Assembly: GCF_030408595.1 (NCBI RefSeq)
Contig: NZ_CP047080.1
Span: forward strand, 680,471 to 744,470
Source of the DNA: Corynebacterium canis
GTDB lineage: Bacteria; Actinomycetota; Actinomycetes; Mycobacteriales; Mycobacteriaceae
DNA: 64,000 bases
Reading direction: 5' to 3'
Made by a program: the position numbers and the translations under genes
In this document: positions 33,309 through 44,494 of the stretch, piece by piece
Position numbering within the stretch: position 1 is the stretch's first letter
Layout of the letters: each line of letters begins with the position of its first letter
Notes under the pieces: generated by a model
Told to the model about the DNA's origin: nothing
What the model saw: only the letters and a program-made list of their open reading frames with translations
Databases searched by the model: none

Positions 33309-33916
33309 TGATTGTTGCAATTGAGGGTATCGACGGCGCGGGTAAGAATACGCTGGTCCGCGCGTTAACGGAGCGTATCGACGCCCGCGTCATCGCCTTT
33401 CCGCGTTATGCTTGCTCGATCCACGCACAACTGGCCGCACGGGCCCTTCACGGCCAGATGGGTGACCTCACCGACAGCATTTATGGGATGGCAACTTTGT
33501 TCGCCTTGGATCGTTTCGGCGCTAAGGGCGAATTGGTCGGCGATTCCGGGTTGGTGTTGCTGGACCGATATGTTGCCTCCAATGCGGCCTATTCGGCCGC
33601 GCGTTCGGGGGATGATGCGGTGATCGATTGGGTGTACGAGCTGGAGTTTGGCACCCTTGGGCTGCCGTTGCCGGACCTGCAGGTGCTGTTGGATACCCCG
33701 GTTGGCCTGGCTGCCGAGCGTGCGGAATTGCGCGCGCAGCAGGATGCGTCCCGCGCGCGGGACGCATATGAGGTCGATGGGGGCTTGCAAACTCGAACGG
33801 CTGAGGTATATCGTCGGTTGGCGTCTCGGAGTTGGGCTTCCGAGTGGTTAGTGGCCCCGCATGATGCCGACGCGGGGGCCGTAGCAGAGGTGATCCTCCA
33901 CCGTTTTGGAATGTAG
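33308..33916 (+). CDS. tmk: thymidylate kinase Tmk
   Basis: It phosphorylates dTMP to dTDP. P-loop EGIDGAGKNT at residues 5-14 (Asn where most have Ser or Thr before the final Thr), the LLDRYVASNAAYSAAR segment with the DRY-type motif, and a lid region rich in Arg (RAELRAQQDASRARDAYE). 202 residues is typical. It is translationally coupled to sahH by a one-base overlap and followed after 18 bases by mtrA, the order found across Corynebacteriales. Confidence 0.93.
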   Translation: MIVAIEGIDGAGKNTLVRALTERIDARVIAFPRYACSIHAQLAARALHGQMGDLTDSIYGMATLFALDRFGAKGELVGDSGLVLLDRYVASNAAYSAARSGDDAVIDWVYELEFGTLGLPLPDLQVLLDTPVGLAAERAELRAQQDASRARDAYEVDGGLQTRTAEVYRRLASRSWASEWLVAPHDADAGAVAEVILHRFGM

Positions 33917-33934
33917 TGTGCAACTATAGGAGCC

Positions 33935-34615
33935 ATGAACGCAACCATTCTTGTCGTCGATGATGACCCCGCAATTTCTGAGATGCTTTCCATCATCTTG
34001 GAATCTGAGGGTTTTAATATTGTGGCGGTGATGGACGGAGCGGAAGCTGTGTCCACCGCCGAACGGGTTCAGCCGGACCTTATCTTGCTGGATTTGATGC
34101 TGCCCGGAATGAACGGCATTGATATTTGTCGCACCATCCGGCAAACCTCAAGCGTGCCTATTGTGATGCTGACCGCGAAGACCGACACCGTTGATGTGGT
34201 CCTTGGGTTGGAGTCCGGCGCGGACGATTACGTAAATAAGCCGTTTAAGCCGAAGGAGCTCGTTGCTCGGATTCGGGCGCGCTTGCGCCGCACCGAGGAT
34301 AATCCCGCCGAGGTGATCGAGATCGGTGATCTTACCGTCGATGTGCCGGGGCATGTGGTTACCCGCGGTGGTGAAGAAATCCAGCTCACGCCGCTCGAAT
34401 TTGATCTCCTGTTGGAGCTTGCCAGCAAGCCCCGCCAGGTGTTTACCCGGGAGGAGCTGTTGGAAAAGGTGTGGGGTTACCGCCACGCTTCTGATACTCG
34501 CTTGGTGAACGTGCATGTGCAGAGACTGCGCGCCAAGATCGAGAAGGATCCGGAGAATCCTCAGATTATTCTCACCGTGCGAGGCGTGGGCTATAAGACG
34601 GGATTCGGCGAGTAG
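33935..34615 (+). CDS. mtrA: two-component response regulator MtrA
   Basis: An OmpR-family regulator (226 residues). Receiver domain: acidic pair DDDP at 9-12, phosphorylated Asp53 in LLDLMLPG, Thr in MLTAK, Lys in NKPF. Effector: winged helix with TPLEFDLLLELASKPRQVFTREELLEKVWGY and the recognition helix region RLVNVHVQRLRAKIE. MtrA controls cell-wall hydrolases, osmostress and division genes in corynebacteria and mycobacteria. mtrB follows after 6 bases. Confidence 0.97.
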   Translation: MNATILVVDDDPAISEMLSIILESEGFNIVAVMDGAEAVSTAERVQPDLILLDLMLPGMNGIDICRTIRQTSSVPIVMLTAKTDTVDVVLGLESGADDYVNKPFKPKELVARIRARLRRTEDNPAEVIEIGDLTVDVPGHVVTRGGEEIQLTPLEFDLLLELASKPRQVFTREELLEKVWGYRHASDTRLVNVHVQRLRAKIEKDPENPQIILTVRGVGYKTGFGE

Positions 34616-34621
34616 TCCATC

Positions 34622-36226
34622 GTGGTTGCCGACGTCCGGCGGAAGTTTTTCCTACTCCGCCACCAAGCGGTAGAACTTTGGCGCACGTCTCTGCAAGTAC
34701 GCGTCATTGGTTCGATTTTGGCTGCCACCGTGCTGGTGGTGGCCGTGCTTGGCCTGTTTATGGTGAACGTGGTCGCACAGCGACTGGTGGACGCCAAACT
34801 GGAGATCGCGAGCTCGGAGATTGACCGTGCTCGCATCGCGGTGGAGCAGCAGATTGCCGCTACGGACTCGTCGAACTCGCTACAAACCCGGGTGAATTCC
34901 GCGCGCGCGGCGCTGGCGAATCGCAACGGTGCCGCCGCCGACCCATCGACGGTGTTCGAGCCGGTGCTGATCGTCGACGACGGCTCGGACATCACCTCGC
35001 CGGAGGGATACCAGATCCCGGAACGGTTGCGTCATTTTGTGAGCGAAGGGCAGGTGTCCTTCCAATACGCCACGATCAATCGCGTCGACGGAAACCCCTA
35101 TAAGGCACTGATTATCGGCTCCCCGACGGATTCCGATATCCCCGGGCTGCAGGTGTATTTAGTCATGCCCTTGGAGGCGGAGGAATCCACGCTGGCCCTG
35201 ATGCGCGGCCTGCTTTCGGCGGGTGGTGTGGTCCTTGTGGTGTTGATCGTGGGCATCGCCTGGCTGCTCACGCAACAGGTCACCGCGCCGGTGCGCTCGG
35301 CGAGCCGCATCGCGCAGCGCTTTTCCGCTGGCCACCTGCGCGAACGCATGGTGGTGGAGGGCGAGGACGAGATGGCCCGCCTCGCGGTGAGCTTTAACAC
35401 CATGGCGGAGAACCTGTCCAAGCAGATCCATCAATTGGAGGAGTATGGCAATCTGCAGCGGCAATTTACCTCGGATGTGTCCCACGAGCTGCGCACGCCG
35501 CTGACCACCGTGCGCATGGCTGCGGACATGATCGCGGATAATTCGGATTCGCTGGATCCGTATACGCAACGCGCCAGCCAGCTGATGGTCCGCGAGCTGG
35601 ATCGTTTTGAATCCCTGCTCAATGATCTGCTGGAGATCTCCCGCCACGATGCGGGTGTGGCGGATCTTTCCGAAAGCCAGACGGACATTAAGACGTGCGT
35701 GGCCGCCGCGTGGAAGCAGGTGCATCACCTCGCCGAGAAGCTAGGCGTCACCGTGACCTTTAGCCAGCCGGAGGGGCCGGTGCCGGTGACGGTGGATTCC
35801 CGCCGCATCGAACGTATCTTGCGCAACCTGCTGGCCAATGCCATTGACCACAGCGAAGGCAAGCCCGTGGAGGTAGACGTAGTGGCTACTGACGACGCCG
35901 TGGCCATCGCCGTCACCGATCACGGCGTGGGGTTGAAGCCGGGCCAGGAAGAACTGGTGTTTAACCGTTTCTGGCGGGCCGATCCGGCGCGCAAGCGCCA
36001 TTCCGGCGGCACCGGCCTGGGCTTGGCAATCGCACATGAGGACGCCCAATTGCACGGCGGCAGGCTGGACGCGGTCGGCGAACCGGGGCGCGGATCCAGG
36101 TTCCGATTGACCTTGCCGCGCGAGCCCAAGGCCCCCTACAAGGAGAGCCCTATTCCATTGGAGCTGCCGCCCGTGCCGGGTCCGAAACATGCCGCACAGT
36201 CGCCGTCGAAGGAGGTAAGCGTATGA
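34622..36226 (+). CDS. mtrB: two-component sensor histidine kinase MtrB
   Basis: 534 residues. Two membrane helices (about residues 30-52 and 196-220) enclose an extracellular sensor region; a HAMP domain with VRSASRIAQRFSAGHL follows. The phospho-accepting His is in DVSHELRTPLTTVRMAAD, the N box in LRNLLANAIDHSEG, and the ATP-lid glycines in GGTGLGLAIAHE. It starts with GTG 34622. The last four bases overlap lpqB (ATGA). The partner regulator is MtrA. Confidence 0.96.
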   Translation: MVADVRRKFFLLRHQAVELWRTSLQVRVIGSILAATVLVVAVLGLFMVNVVAQRLVDAKLEIASSEIDRARIAVEQQIAATDSSNSLQTRVNSARAALANRNGAAADPSTVFEPVLIVDDGSDITSPEGYQIPERLRHFVSEGQVSFQYATINRVDGNPYKALIIGSPTDSDIPGLQVYLVMPLEAEESTLALMRGLLSAGGVVLVVLIVGIAWLLTQQVTAPVRSASRIAQRFSAGHLRERMVVEGEDEMARLAVSFNTMAENLSKQIHQLEEYGNLQRQFTSDVSHELRTPLTTVRMAADMIADNSDSLDPYTQRASQLMVRELDRFESLLNDLLEISRHDAGVADLSESQTDIKTCVAAAWKQVHHLAEKLGVTVTFSQPEGPVPVTVDSRRIERILRNLLANAIDHSEGKPVEVDVVATDDAVAIAVTDHGVGLKPGQEELVFNRFWRADPARKRHSGGTGLGLAIAHEDAQLHGGRLDAVGEPGRGSRFRLTLPREPKAPYKESPIPLELPPVPGPKHAAQSPSKEVSV

Positions 36227-37917
36227 GGAGGCTCGGCGTGGTGGTAGTCGCGGCGTCGATACTCGCCGCCTGTACGACGGTGCCGGGGGACTCTTCGCCG
36301 CAAGCCTTGCGTTCGTTCACGCCGGCGCAAACGAGTACGGCGGCCGCGGGACCGGTGGCGGGGCGGGAGCCGGACCTGCTGCTGCGCGATTTTTTTGCGG
36401 CTTCGGCGGTGCCCACGCAGCGTCACCAATCGGCGCGCGCCTTTCTGACCAAACGTATGGGCGAGGAGTGGGACGATCAATCGACGACCATGATCCTGGA
36501 TCGCATCGACCTGAACGCGAAACCGGGGGCCTCGAACGACGCGATCTCGTACGTGGTGCGCGGCACGGTTGTCGGCTCGCTGGGCACCGGCGGCGTGTAC
36601 CGGCCCGACCACGGCGACTACGAAACTGTTATCGAACTCCGGCGCGAAGAAGGGGAGTGGCGCATCTCCGGGCTGCCCGCCGGGGTGATCATGGAACGCG
36701 CGGAAATGCGCAAGAATTACCAGCCGTACCACCTGTTTTTCTTCGACCCCACCGAGAAATTCCTGGTGCGCGACCGGCGTTGGGTGTACAACGGCCAAGC
36801 CAGCCTGGACACGGCGCTGATCTCGCTGCTTATGGAAGGGCCGCAGGGGCCGCTCGCCCAAGGCGTGGTGACCAAGGTGCCCAAGGATTCCGCCTTTACC
36901 GGCAAACACGAAGGCAAATATACGTTCACAGGCCTGGGCGAATTGGACGAGGAAGCCCGGCATCGCTTTACCGCGCAGCTCACGTGGACGCTGGCTTCGG
37001 CGGGGGTGAACGCGCCCTATAGCGTGGACTTCGATGGCTCGCAGGAAACCGATCTCAGTGTCGAAGACGTGGCCGAGTTCAACCCCAATGCCGACGACGG
37101 CGCGATCGCTCCCCTGTACGCGCTGAGCAGCGGTTCCTTATACACGGTGGACTCCTCGCGCGCGGCCCCGGTGGCCGGGAAGTTCGGATCCTCCGGTTCG
37201 ATAGAATCTGCGGATGTTTCCTCCAGTGCGGGGGTGACGGCGGCGGTGATAGCGCGCGGCGAGGGGGAGGACCGGAAGTCCACGCTGGAGCTGTCCCGGC
37301 AAGATGGGCAGGTTAGCGAGGTGCTGCAGGCCCGCTCGTTATCCAGACCTACGTTCGAACACGATGGCACCGCGCTGTGGACGGTTTCCGACGGCAAGCA
37401 GGTCGTCCGCGTGGCGCGCTCGACCACCACCGGCGAGCTGGCGCAGATCGAGGTGGACACCACCGAGCTTGATCAATCCGAGGAGCCCATTAGCGTCCTG
37501 CGCCTTTCGCGAACTGGCGTGCGAGTCGCGGTGATTATGGGAGGCCGCGTCTACGTGGGGACCGTGGCGCGCCCGGCCGCCGGGGAGCGCAAGATCGTGG
37601 ATGTGATCGAGGTGGCGCCGACCATTGGCGATACCGCACTCACGCTCGATTGGCAGCAAGACGATTCGCTGCTGGTGGGCACCGCAAGCTCGGAGGCGCC
37701 GGTGTGGCGGGTGGAGGTCGACGGTTCCGCGCTGTCCTCGTTGCCCACGGGCAATGTCACCGCTCCCGTGGTGGCTATCGCGGCGAGTTCGAACACGATC
37801 TATATCACCGATTCCCGCGCTGTGCTGCGGTTACCTACCTCCGCTGAGGGTTCGGCCTTCTGGCGCGAGGTGCCCGCATTGCAGGGTACCCGCGCGGCAC
37901 CCGTGGTTGCGGACTAA
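36223..37917 (+). CDS. lpqB: lipoprotein LpqB, MtrAB accessory protein
   Basis: A 564-residue lipoprotein with lipobox SILAAC (Cys17). The first half holds a GerMN-type domain (about 170-290, with QASLDTALISLLMEGPQGPLAQGVVTKVP), the second half a beta-propeller-like LpqB domain (ALSSGSLYTVDSS through VVAIAASSNTIYITDSRAVLRL). LpqB interacts with the extracellular part of MtrB and modulates MtrA phosphorylation in mycobacteria. Its stop overlaps the comF-like start by one base. Confidence 0.94.
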   Translation: MRRLGVVVVAASILAACTTVPGDSSPQALRSFTPAQTSTAAAGPVAGREPDLLLRDFFAASAVPTQRHQSARAFLTKRMGEEWDDQSTTMILDRIDLNAKPGASNDAISYVVRGTVVGSLGTGGVYRPDHGDYETVIELRREEGEWRISGLPAGVIMERAEMRKNYQPYHLFFFDPTEKFLVRDRRWVYNGQASLDTALISLLMEGPQGPLAQGVVTKVPKDSAFTGKHEGKYTFTGLGELDEEARHRFTAQLTWTLASAGVNAPYSVDFDGSQETDLSVEDVAEFNPNADDGAIAPLYALSSGSLYTVDSSRAAPVAGKFGSSGSIESADVSSSAGVTAAVIARGEGEDRKSTLELSRQDGQVSEVLQARSLSRPTFEHDGTALWTVSDGKQVVRVARSTTTGELAQIEVDTTELDQSEEPISVLRLSRTGVRVAVIMGGRVYVGTVARPAAGERKIVDVIEVAPTIGDTALTLDWQQDDSLLVGTASSEAPVWRVEVDGSALSSLPTGNVTAPVVAIAASSNTIYITDSRAVLRLPTSAEGSAFWREVPALQGTRAAPVVAD

Positions 37918-38525
37918 TGGAATTATTGCTGCCGCAGTCCTGTGCCGGCTGTGGTGTCGCCGGTACGCGCCTGTGTGCGAATTGTCGAACGGGCCTGCGA
38001 CATCCTCCATACCGCGTTGCGACGCCCGTAGACCCGCTCGCTCCGGTATGGGCGCTGTCTCCGTACGCCGGCGTGCACCGGCAGGTAATCCTAGCCATGA
38101 AGGAGCGGGGTCGCATGGATATTCGAGCCGATATCGGGGCGGTGATCGGGGCGGCGATTCGCTTCCTGATCGCGCGCGGGGAGGTGGCCGATGATGTCAC
38201 GCTGGTGCCCGCCCCGACGCGTCGCAAAAACGCTCGATTGCGGGGTGGGGATCCGGTGACCGCGATCTGCCGCGCGAGCGGTTTTCCCACCGCGTGTTGC
38301 CTCGAACACAGTAGCAAGGTCCGAGACTCCGTTGGGTTGAGTCCCGGACAGCGGCGGGCGAATCTCGCCCACGGAGTGCGGCTGGTAGCCGTACACGATG
38401 TGCCCAGAAAAATCCTGTTGGTGGACGACGTTGTGACCACGGGGGCAACGGGGGAAGCCGCAGCGAGCGTGCTACGAAGTGCGGGTGCGCAGGTCACCGG
38501 CATCTTGGTTGTATGTTCGGCATAA
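37917..38525 (+). CDS. ComF-family phosphoribosyltransferase-like protein
   Basis: 202 residues. An N-terminal zinc motif, CAGCGVAGTRLCANC (residues 9-23), and a type I phosphoribosyltransferase domain with the PRPP loop KILLVDDVVTTGATG near residue 165. ComFC proteins are required for DNA uptake in competent bacteria; in actinobacteria this gene sits invariably after lpqB (Rv3242c) and its role is not settled. It is coupled to lpqB (TAATG). Confidence 0.88.
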   Translation: MELLLPQSCAGCGVAGTRLCANCRTGLRHPPYRVATPVDPLAPVWALSPYAGVHRQVILAMKERGRMDIRADIGAVIGAAIRFLIARGEVADDVTLVPAPTRRKNARLRGGDPVTAICRASGFPTACCLEHSSKVRDSVGLSPGQRRANLAHGVRLVAVHDVPRKILLVDDVVTTGATGEAAASVLRSAGAQVTGILVVCSA

Positions 38526-38638
38526 CGCATGGCGGGATGGTTATGACCAGATGTATTCTGAGGGTGCAGTTCACCGTTGGACGCTGTGAGTAAATCCGCC
38601 CACAGTGTGCGGTGGCCGATACCGGGAGGTAAGAGCAC

Positions 38639-39301
38639 GTGACCAGACCTGCTGAAAGCAACGTTCTGCGCCCCGAAACTCAGGTGAGTATCACCGGCCG
38701 TAATGTGGAAGTTCCTGAGCATTTCGCGGAGCGAGTGCAAAAGAAACTTGCCAAGATCGAGCACCTCGATCCCACCCTCACGTTTTTCCATGTTGAGCTT
38801 CAGCATGAGCCGAATCCGCGCCGCGCTGATGAGAGTGACAAGATCCAGATCACCGCGACCGGCAAGGGCCATATCGCCCGCGCCGAGGCGAAGGAAGATA
38901 GCTTCTACGCCGCGTTGGAGACCGCACTTGCACGCATGGAGCGCTCGCTGCGCAAGGTGAAGGCGCGCCGGAAGATCAGTCGTTCAGGGCACCGCGCGCC
39001 GATGGGCACGGGTGCACTAGCAGCCGAGCTCGTTACCGAGGTCGCCCCGAAGGTCGAGGTGAAGGGGGAATTCGATGAGGATCCCTATGCAGACGCCGTC
39101 AGCGATGTGATGCCTGGCCAGATTGTTCGCACAAAGGAACACCCTGCAACCCCGATGAGCGTGGATGATGCGCTCAGTGAAATGGAGCTGGTGGGACACG
39201 ATTTCTACCTGTTTGTCAATGAAGAGACCGGCCGCCCGTCGGTGGTGTACCGCCGCCACGCGTTTGATTATGGCCTGATCAGCTTGGCAACTGACGCCTA
39301 A
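38639..39301 (+). CDS. hpf: ribosome hibernation promoting factor, long form (HPF)
   Basis: 220 residues: an N-terminal S30AE domain (VSITGRNVEVPEHFAERVQKKLAKIE, residues about 14-110) that occupies the mRNA channel of the 30S subunit, and a C-terminal dimerisation domain (VRTKEHPATPMSVDDALSEMELVGHDFYLFVNEETGRPSVVYRR) that joins two ribosomes into 100S particles. GTG 38639 is used, after GGGAGG. A hairpin terminator follows. Fragments of the 3' end of this gene are duplicated twice further on (39907-40178). Confidence 0.94.
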   Translation: MTRPAESNVLRPETQVSITGRNVEVPEHFAERVQKKLAKIEHLDPTLTFFHVELQHEPNPRRADESDKIQITATGKGHIARAEAKEDSFYAALETALARMERSLRKVKARRKISRSGHRAPMGTGALAAELVTEVAPKVEVKGEFDEDPYADAVSDVMPGQIVRTKEHPATPMSVDDALSEMELVGHDFYLFVNEETGRPSVVYRRHAFDYGLISLATDA

Positions 39302-39320
39302 AATTTTTTCAATTATGCGG

Positions 39321-39344
39321 ACCCGCCTCCTTGTGGAGGCGGGT
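39321..39344 (+). terminator. hpf terminator hairpin
   Basis: ACCCGCCTCC (39321-39330) and GGAGGCGGGT (39335-39344) form a perfect 10-bp stem with loop TTGT, 20 bases after the stop. The T-tail is weak (TCGTTG). A decayed copy of the same hairpin lies near 40155-40172. Confidence 0.75.
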
Positions 39345-39439
39345 TCGTTGCTGCATGTGCTTGGTGCGTAGAACCTGGGTTGCGCAGGTTTAGCAGGACA
39401 ATGCGTTGCGGATGTGTTGGGCTTCGCCGTTGTAGTTGT

Positions 39440-39793
39440 GCTGCGGACGCTGGCTCGCGAAACCCCTGCTCAGGCAGATTCGACATGCCGGGGTGCTCGG
39501 GACGGTGTTTCCGCAGGAACGCAAAACGGCCGTGTTAGATGTGCCTGAGGCAGATTTAGCGGGGCCAATGATTCGAAAAATCTCTAACTGTGCGCGCGGT
39601 TCGGGCTGCGAAAAACCTGGGTTCGCGCCCGCCGCGCGCCTCAGCCCCGGCGGTCGGGTTTCGTCGTGGTTATTTTGCTGCGGACGCTGGCTCGCGAAAC
39701 CCCTGCTCAGGCAGATTCGACATGCCGGGGTGCTCGGGACGGTGTTTCCGCAGGAACGCAAAACGGCCGTGTTAGATGTGCCTGAGGCAGATC
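39440..39793 (+). repeat. 117-bp direct repeats, each carrying a family A element
   Basis: 39440-39556 and 39677-39793 are essentially identical, 237 bases apart. Each begins GCTGCGGACGCTGGCTCGCG, then holds a family A element (39469-39555; 39707-39793) with centre GACGGTGTTTCCGCAGGAACGC and end GTGCCTGAGGCAGAT. The first is followed by GATTCGAAAAATCTCTAAC and the second by the hairpin GGCTCGAATACTTCGAGC (39808-39825). Confidence 0.9.
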
Positions 39794-39906
39794 TGCTAGG
39801 GCTTGATGGCTCGAATACTTCGAGCTTGCATGTGTGGATCGGTCGTGTCCCGAGCCGGTCTGTGCTTGGTTGGCTCGGAAAAGTCAAAGTATTTAAAGGG
39901 GTGCGC

Positions 39907-40178
39907 GATGTGATGCCCGGCCAGATTGTTCGCACATTCGGCTACCCTGCAACCCCGATGAGCGTGGGTGATGCGCTCAGTGAAATGGAGTTGGTTAGAC
40001 GCGATTTCCGCCTGCTTGGCAGCTGACGCCTAAAACTTGTCCACCTTAGAACCTCATAGGCTAAATCGATCGCTTCAACGTGAGGGTGAGTAGCGTATGG
40101 CCTGATGGGCGTCGGCTTTGACGCCTCAAGCTTTTCTACTTTTTCGCGGCGCGCCACCCCGTGGAGGTGGGTTCGCTG
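39907..40178 (+). pseudogene. duplicated 3' fragments of hpf
   Basis: 39907-40030 repeats hpf codons from DVMPGQIVRT through PATPMSV-DDALSEMELV and, after a deletion, ends with AGCTGACGCCTAAAA, the hpf stop region. 40096-40178 repeats the last hpf bases from TATGGCCTGAT through TGACGCCT and a decayed terminator hairpin. Both lack the ribosome-binding N-terminal domain and a start. They lie downstream of the family A direct repeats and just before secA. Confidence 0.82.
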
Positions 40179-40251
40179 ATGAGTGGGCTCAGAGAGTAGA
40201 ATGGCCGAGACTGTTGATAAAAACCCTCAATTTTTGTAAGGACTTAAGCCC

Positions 40252-42885
<2,634 letters not shown>

Positions 42886-42944
42886 CCCGGCGTTCCACCG
42901 GCCTAGGTGCGGGCGGGATGCCTAGCCGACCTCACAGGCGGGCG

Positions 42945-43364
42945 CTAAAGGATGCGCAAGGATTCCAGGCGGATGTCGCCGTCGGGGGTCACCTGGATCT
43001 TGGCGGCGTAGGCGTAAGTTAAGCCGGCGAGGCTGCACGCCCCCGCGAGGTTCAGGGTGCCGGGGGCGCAGCGGTGCGCATGGATCGATCGGATGCTGGC
43101 GTTGCCGCGTTGCGCGTAAACCTTGCGCCGCACGCTGACGTGGCGTACGACGGCGGGGGAGTAGCGGGACGTCGATAAGCTGGCGGGAGGTTTTCTGCCT
43201 GCGGCAACCTCTAATGCGGCGGTGATCAGGCGGTGCACAATGCGTTCGTTGCAGGGGAGGGGGCCCGTCGTGGTAGTCGGCGGCGGCAGCGGATCGGCGG
43301 TTGCATCGTCTGGGCCGCCCTGCCAAATTTTCAGGTGATTGCAGCCGGGAATAGCGGTGAGCAT
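42945..43364 (-). CDS. Rv3235-family protein (DUF6459-like)
   Basis: About 139 residues. RLITAALEVAAGRKPPASLSTSRYSPAVVRHVSVR followed by SIRSIHAHRCAPGTLNLAGACSLAGLTYAYAAKIQ is the pattern of the small Rv3235-like family found downstream of secA in Actinobacteria. Function unknown. The start is uncertain: ATG 43364 has GGGGGG 8 bases ahead; GTG 43406 would add 14 residues. It converges with secA. Confidence 0.7.
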   Translation of the reverse strand: MLTAIPGCNHLKIWQGGPDDATADPLPPPTTTTGPLPCNERIVHRLITAALEVAAGRKPPASLSTSRYSPAVVRHVSVRRKVYAQRGNASIRSIHAHRCAPGTLNLAGACSLAGLTYAYAAKIQVTPDGDIRLESLRIL

Positions 43365-43495
43365 GTGCGGACCCCCCAAGAATCCAAAGGAATTTATATT
43401 GCGCACGGTGACAACTGTGGGTATTCGGGATAGTTTTACTATGACACGAATTGCGGGCGCATGGGCGCTGAATTTAAACCGAAGGAGAATATACG

Positions 43496-43906
43496 GTGCG
43501 AGGCTTAGTCGTTGAGTATAACGGCGTATTGGACGGAACAGACGAAGATCAGCGCAGGTGGCGCAACCTGTTAGCCGCCGCCCGCGCGCAAGGCATAGGT
43601 ACGGTCATTCTTTCGAATGAAGAGGATGCGGGCAGAATCTCCGCCATGCAGGCATTGCGTGCCGACGGCGTGGTGGACGCCGTGGTGCTTTCCAAGGACA
43701 CGGGCATTGAAAAGCCGGAGCCGGAGGCCTTCCAGATCGCGGCCGATGTGGTGGAGTTGGATCGCAGGGATTGCGTGCTCGTGGATAGCGAAATCCTGAA
43801 TGTGCGCGCCGCGGTGGATGCCGGTTTGGTGGGGGTGTACTACCAGCAATTCGATCGTGCTGTCGTAGAGATCACGGGGCTATTCGGTCTAGAGGGCGAA
43901 TTCTAG
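43496..43906 (+). CDS. HAD-like protein lacking the catalytic nucleophile
   Basis: 136 residues with a HAD-type Rossmann core: GIGTVILSNEED (motif II), DTGIEKPEPEAFQIAADVV (motif III Lys) and DCVLVDSEILNVRAAVDAGLVGVYY (motif IV). Motif I, which should read DxDGT, is LVVEYNGVLDG, so both catalytic aspartates are gone and phosphatase activity is not expected. GTG 43496 follows AAGGAGA. Its stop overlaps the next gene's GTG by one base. Confidence 0.8.
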   Translation: MRGLVVEYNGVLDGTDEDQRRWRNLLAAARAQGIGTVILSNEEDAGRISAMQALRADGVVDAVVLSKDTGIEKPEPEAFQIAADVVELDRRDCVLVDSEILNVRAAVDAGLVGVYYQQFDRAVVEITGLFGLEGEF

Positions 43907-44409
43907 TGCGAGTGTATGTTCCTGCCACGTTCAGCATTCTCGGCGAGCTCCACGATCGCGGCGAGTTTTTTGCACGCTCGGGTTGGGGGTTTGCGGTTAC
44001 CCCCGCGTTGCTGGATTTTTACACGGCGGGGGACGAGGAAGAGATTGCGCATTCCGCCTTTGATGATGCCGCGCGGGCGTCGTTACGCCTGTTGAGCGGT
44101 GGGGACACGCCGTTTCCGCAGCGTCGCGTGGTGGTCACCGTGGAGGTGCCGGATTCGCAGGTGACGCTGCAGCCGGAGCTGGGGGAATCCGTGGTGCGGC
44201 TGGCCCCGGCGAAGCTCGAATTGGCGCAGGTAGCGGCGATTCACGTGGATGTTGAGGAAAGCGAGGCGGCGACCGCGGCGGCAGTGGCTGCGGTGGATGC
44301 GGCGGATTTGGGCGATGAGGACGCGGAGCTGGCGGTCGGCGATGCTATCGATAACCTGATGGCTTGGTACGATCCGGCAGAGCTTCCGCTACTTGTATCT
44401 TTGTTCTAA
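43906..44409 (+). CDS. DUF6912 family protein
   Basis: 167 residues beginning (M)RVYVPATFSILGELHDRGEF and ending WYDPAELPLLVSLF, the usual frame of this actinobacterial family of unknown function. The middle has EIAHSAFDDAARASLRLL and an alanine-rich acidic helix. Starts with GTG, coupled to the HAD-like gene. The desaturase electron-transfer gene follows after 85 bases. Confidence 0.8.
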   Translation: MRVYVPATFSILGELHDRGEFFARSGWGFAVTPALLDFYTAGDEEEIAHSAFDDAARASLRLLSGGDTPFPQRRVVVTVEVPDSQVTLQPELGESVVRLAPAKLELAQVAAIHVDVEESEAATAAAVAAVDAADLGDEDAELAVGDAIDNLMAWYDPAELPLLVSLF

Positions 44410-44494
44410 TCTCTGGCGGGCTTCGGATTTTCAAATGAACCTACGTGTGCGTAAGCTACGGTGACGTTACTTCAGCACACGATAGGAGCCTCAC

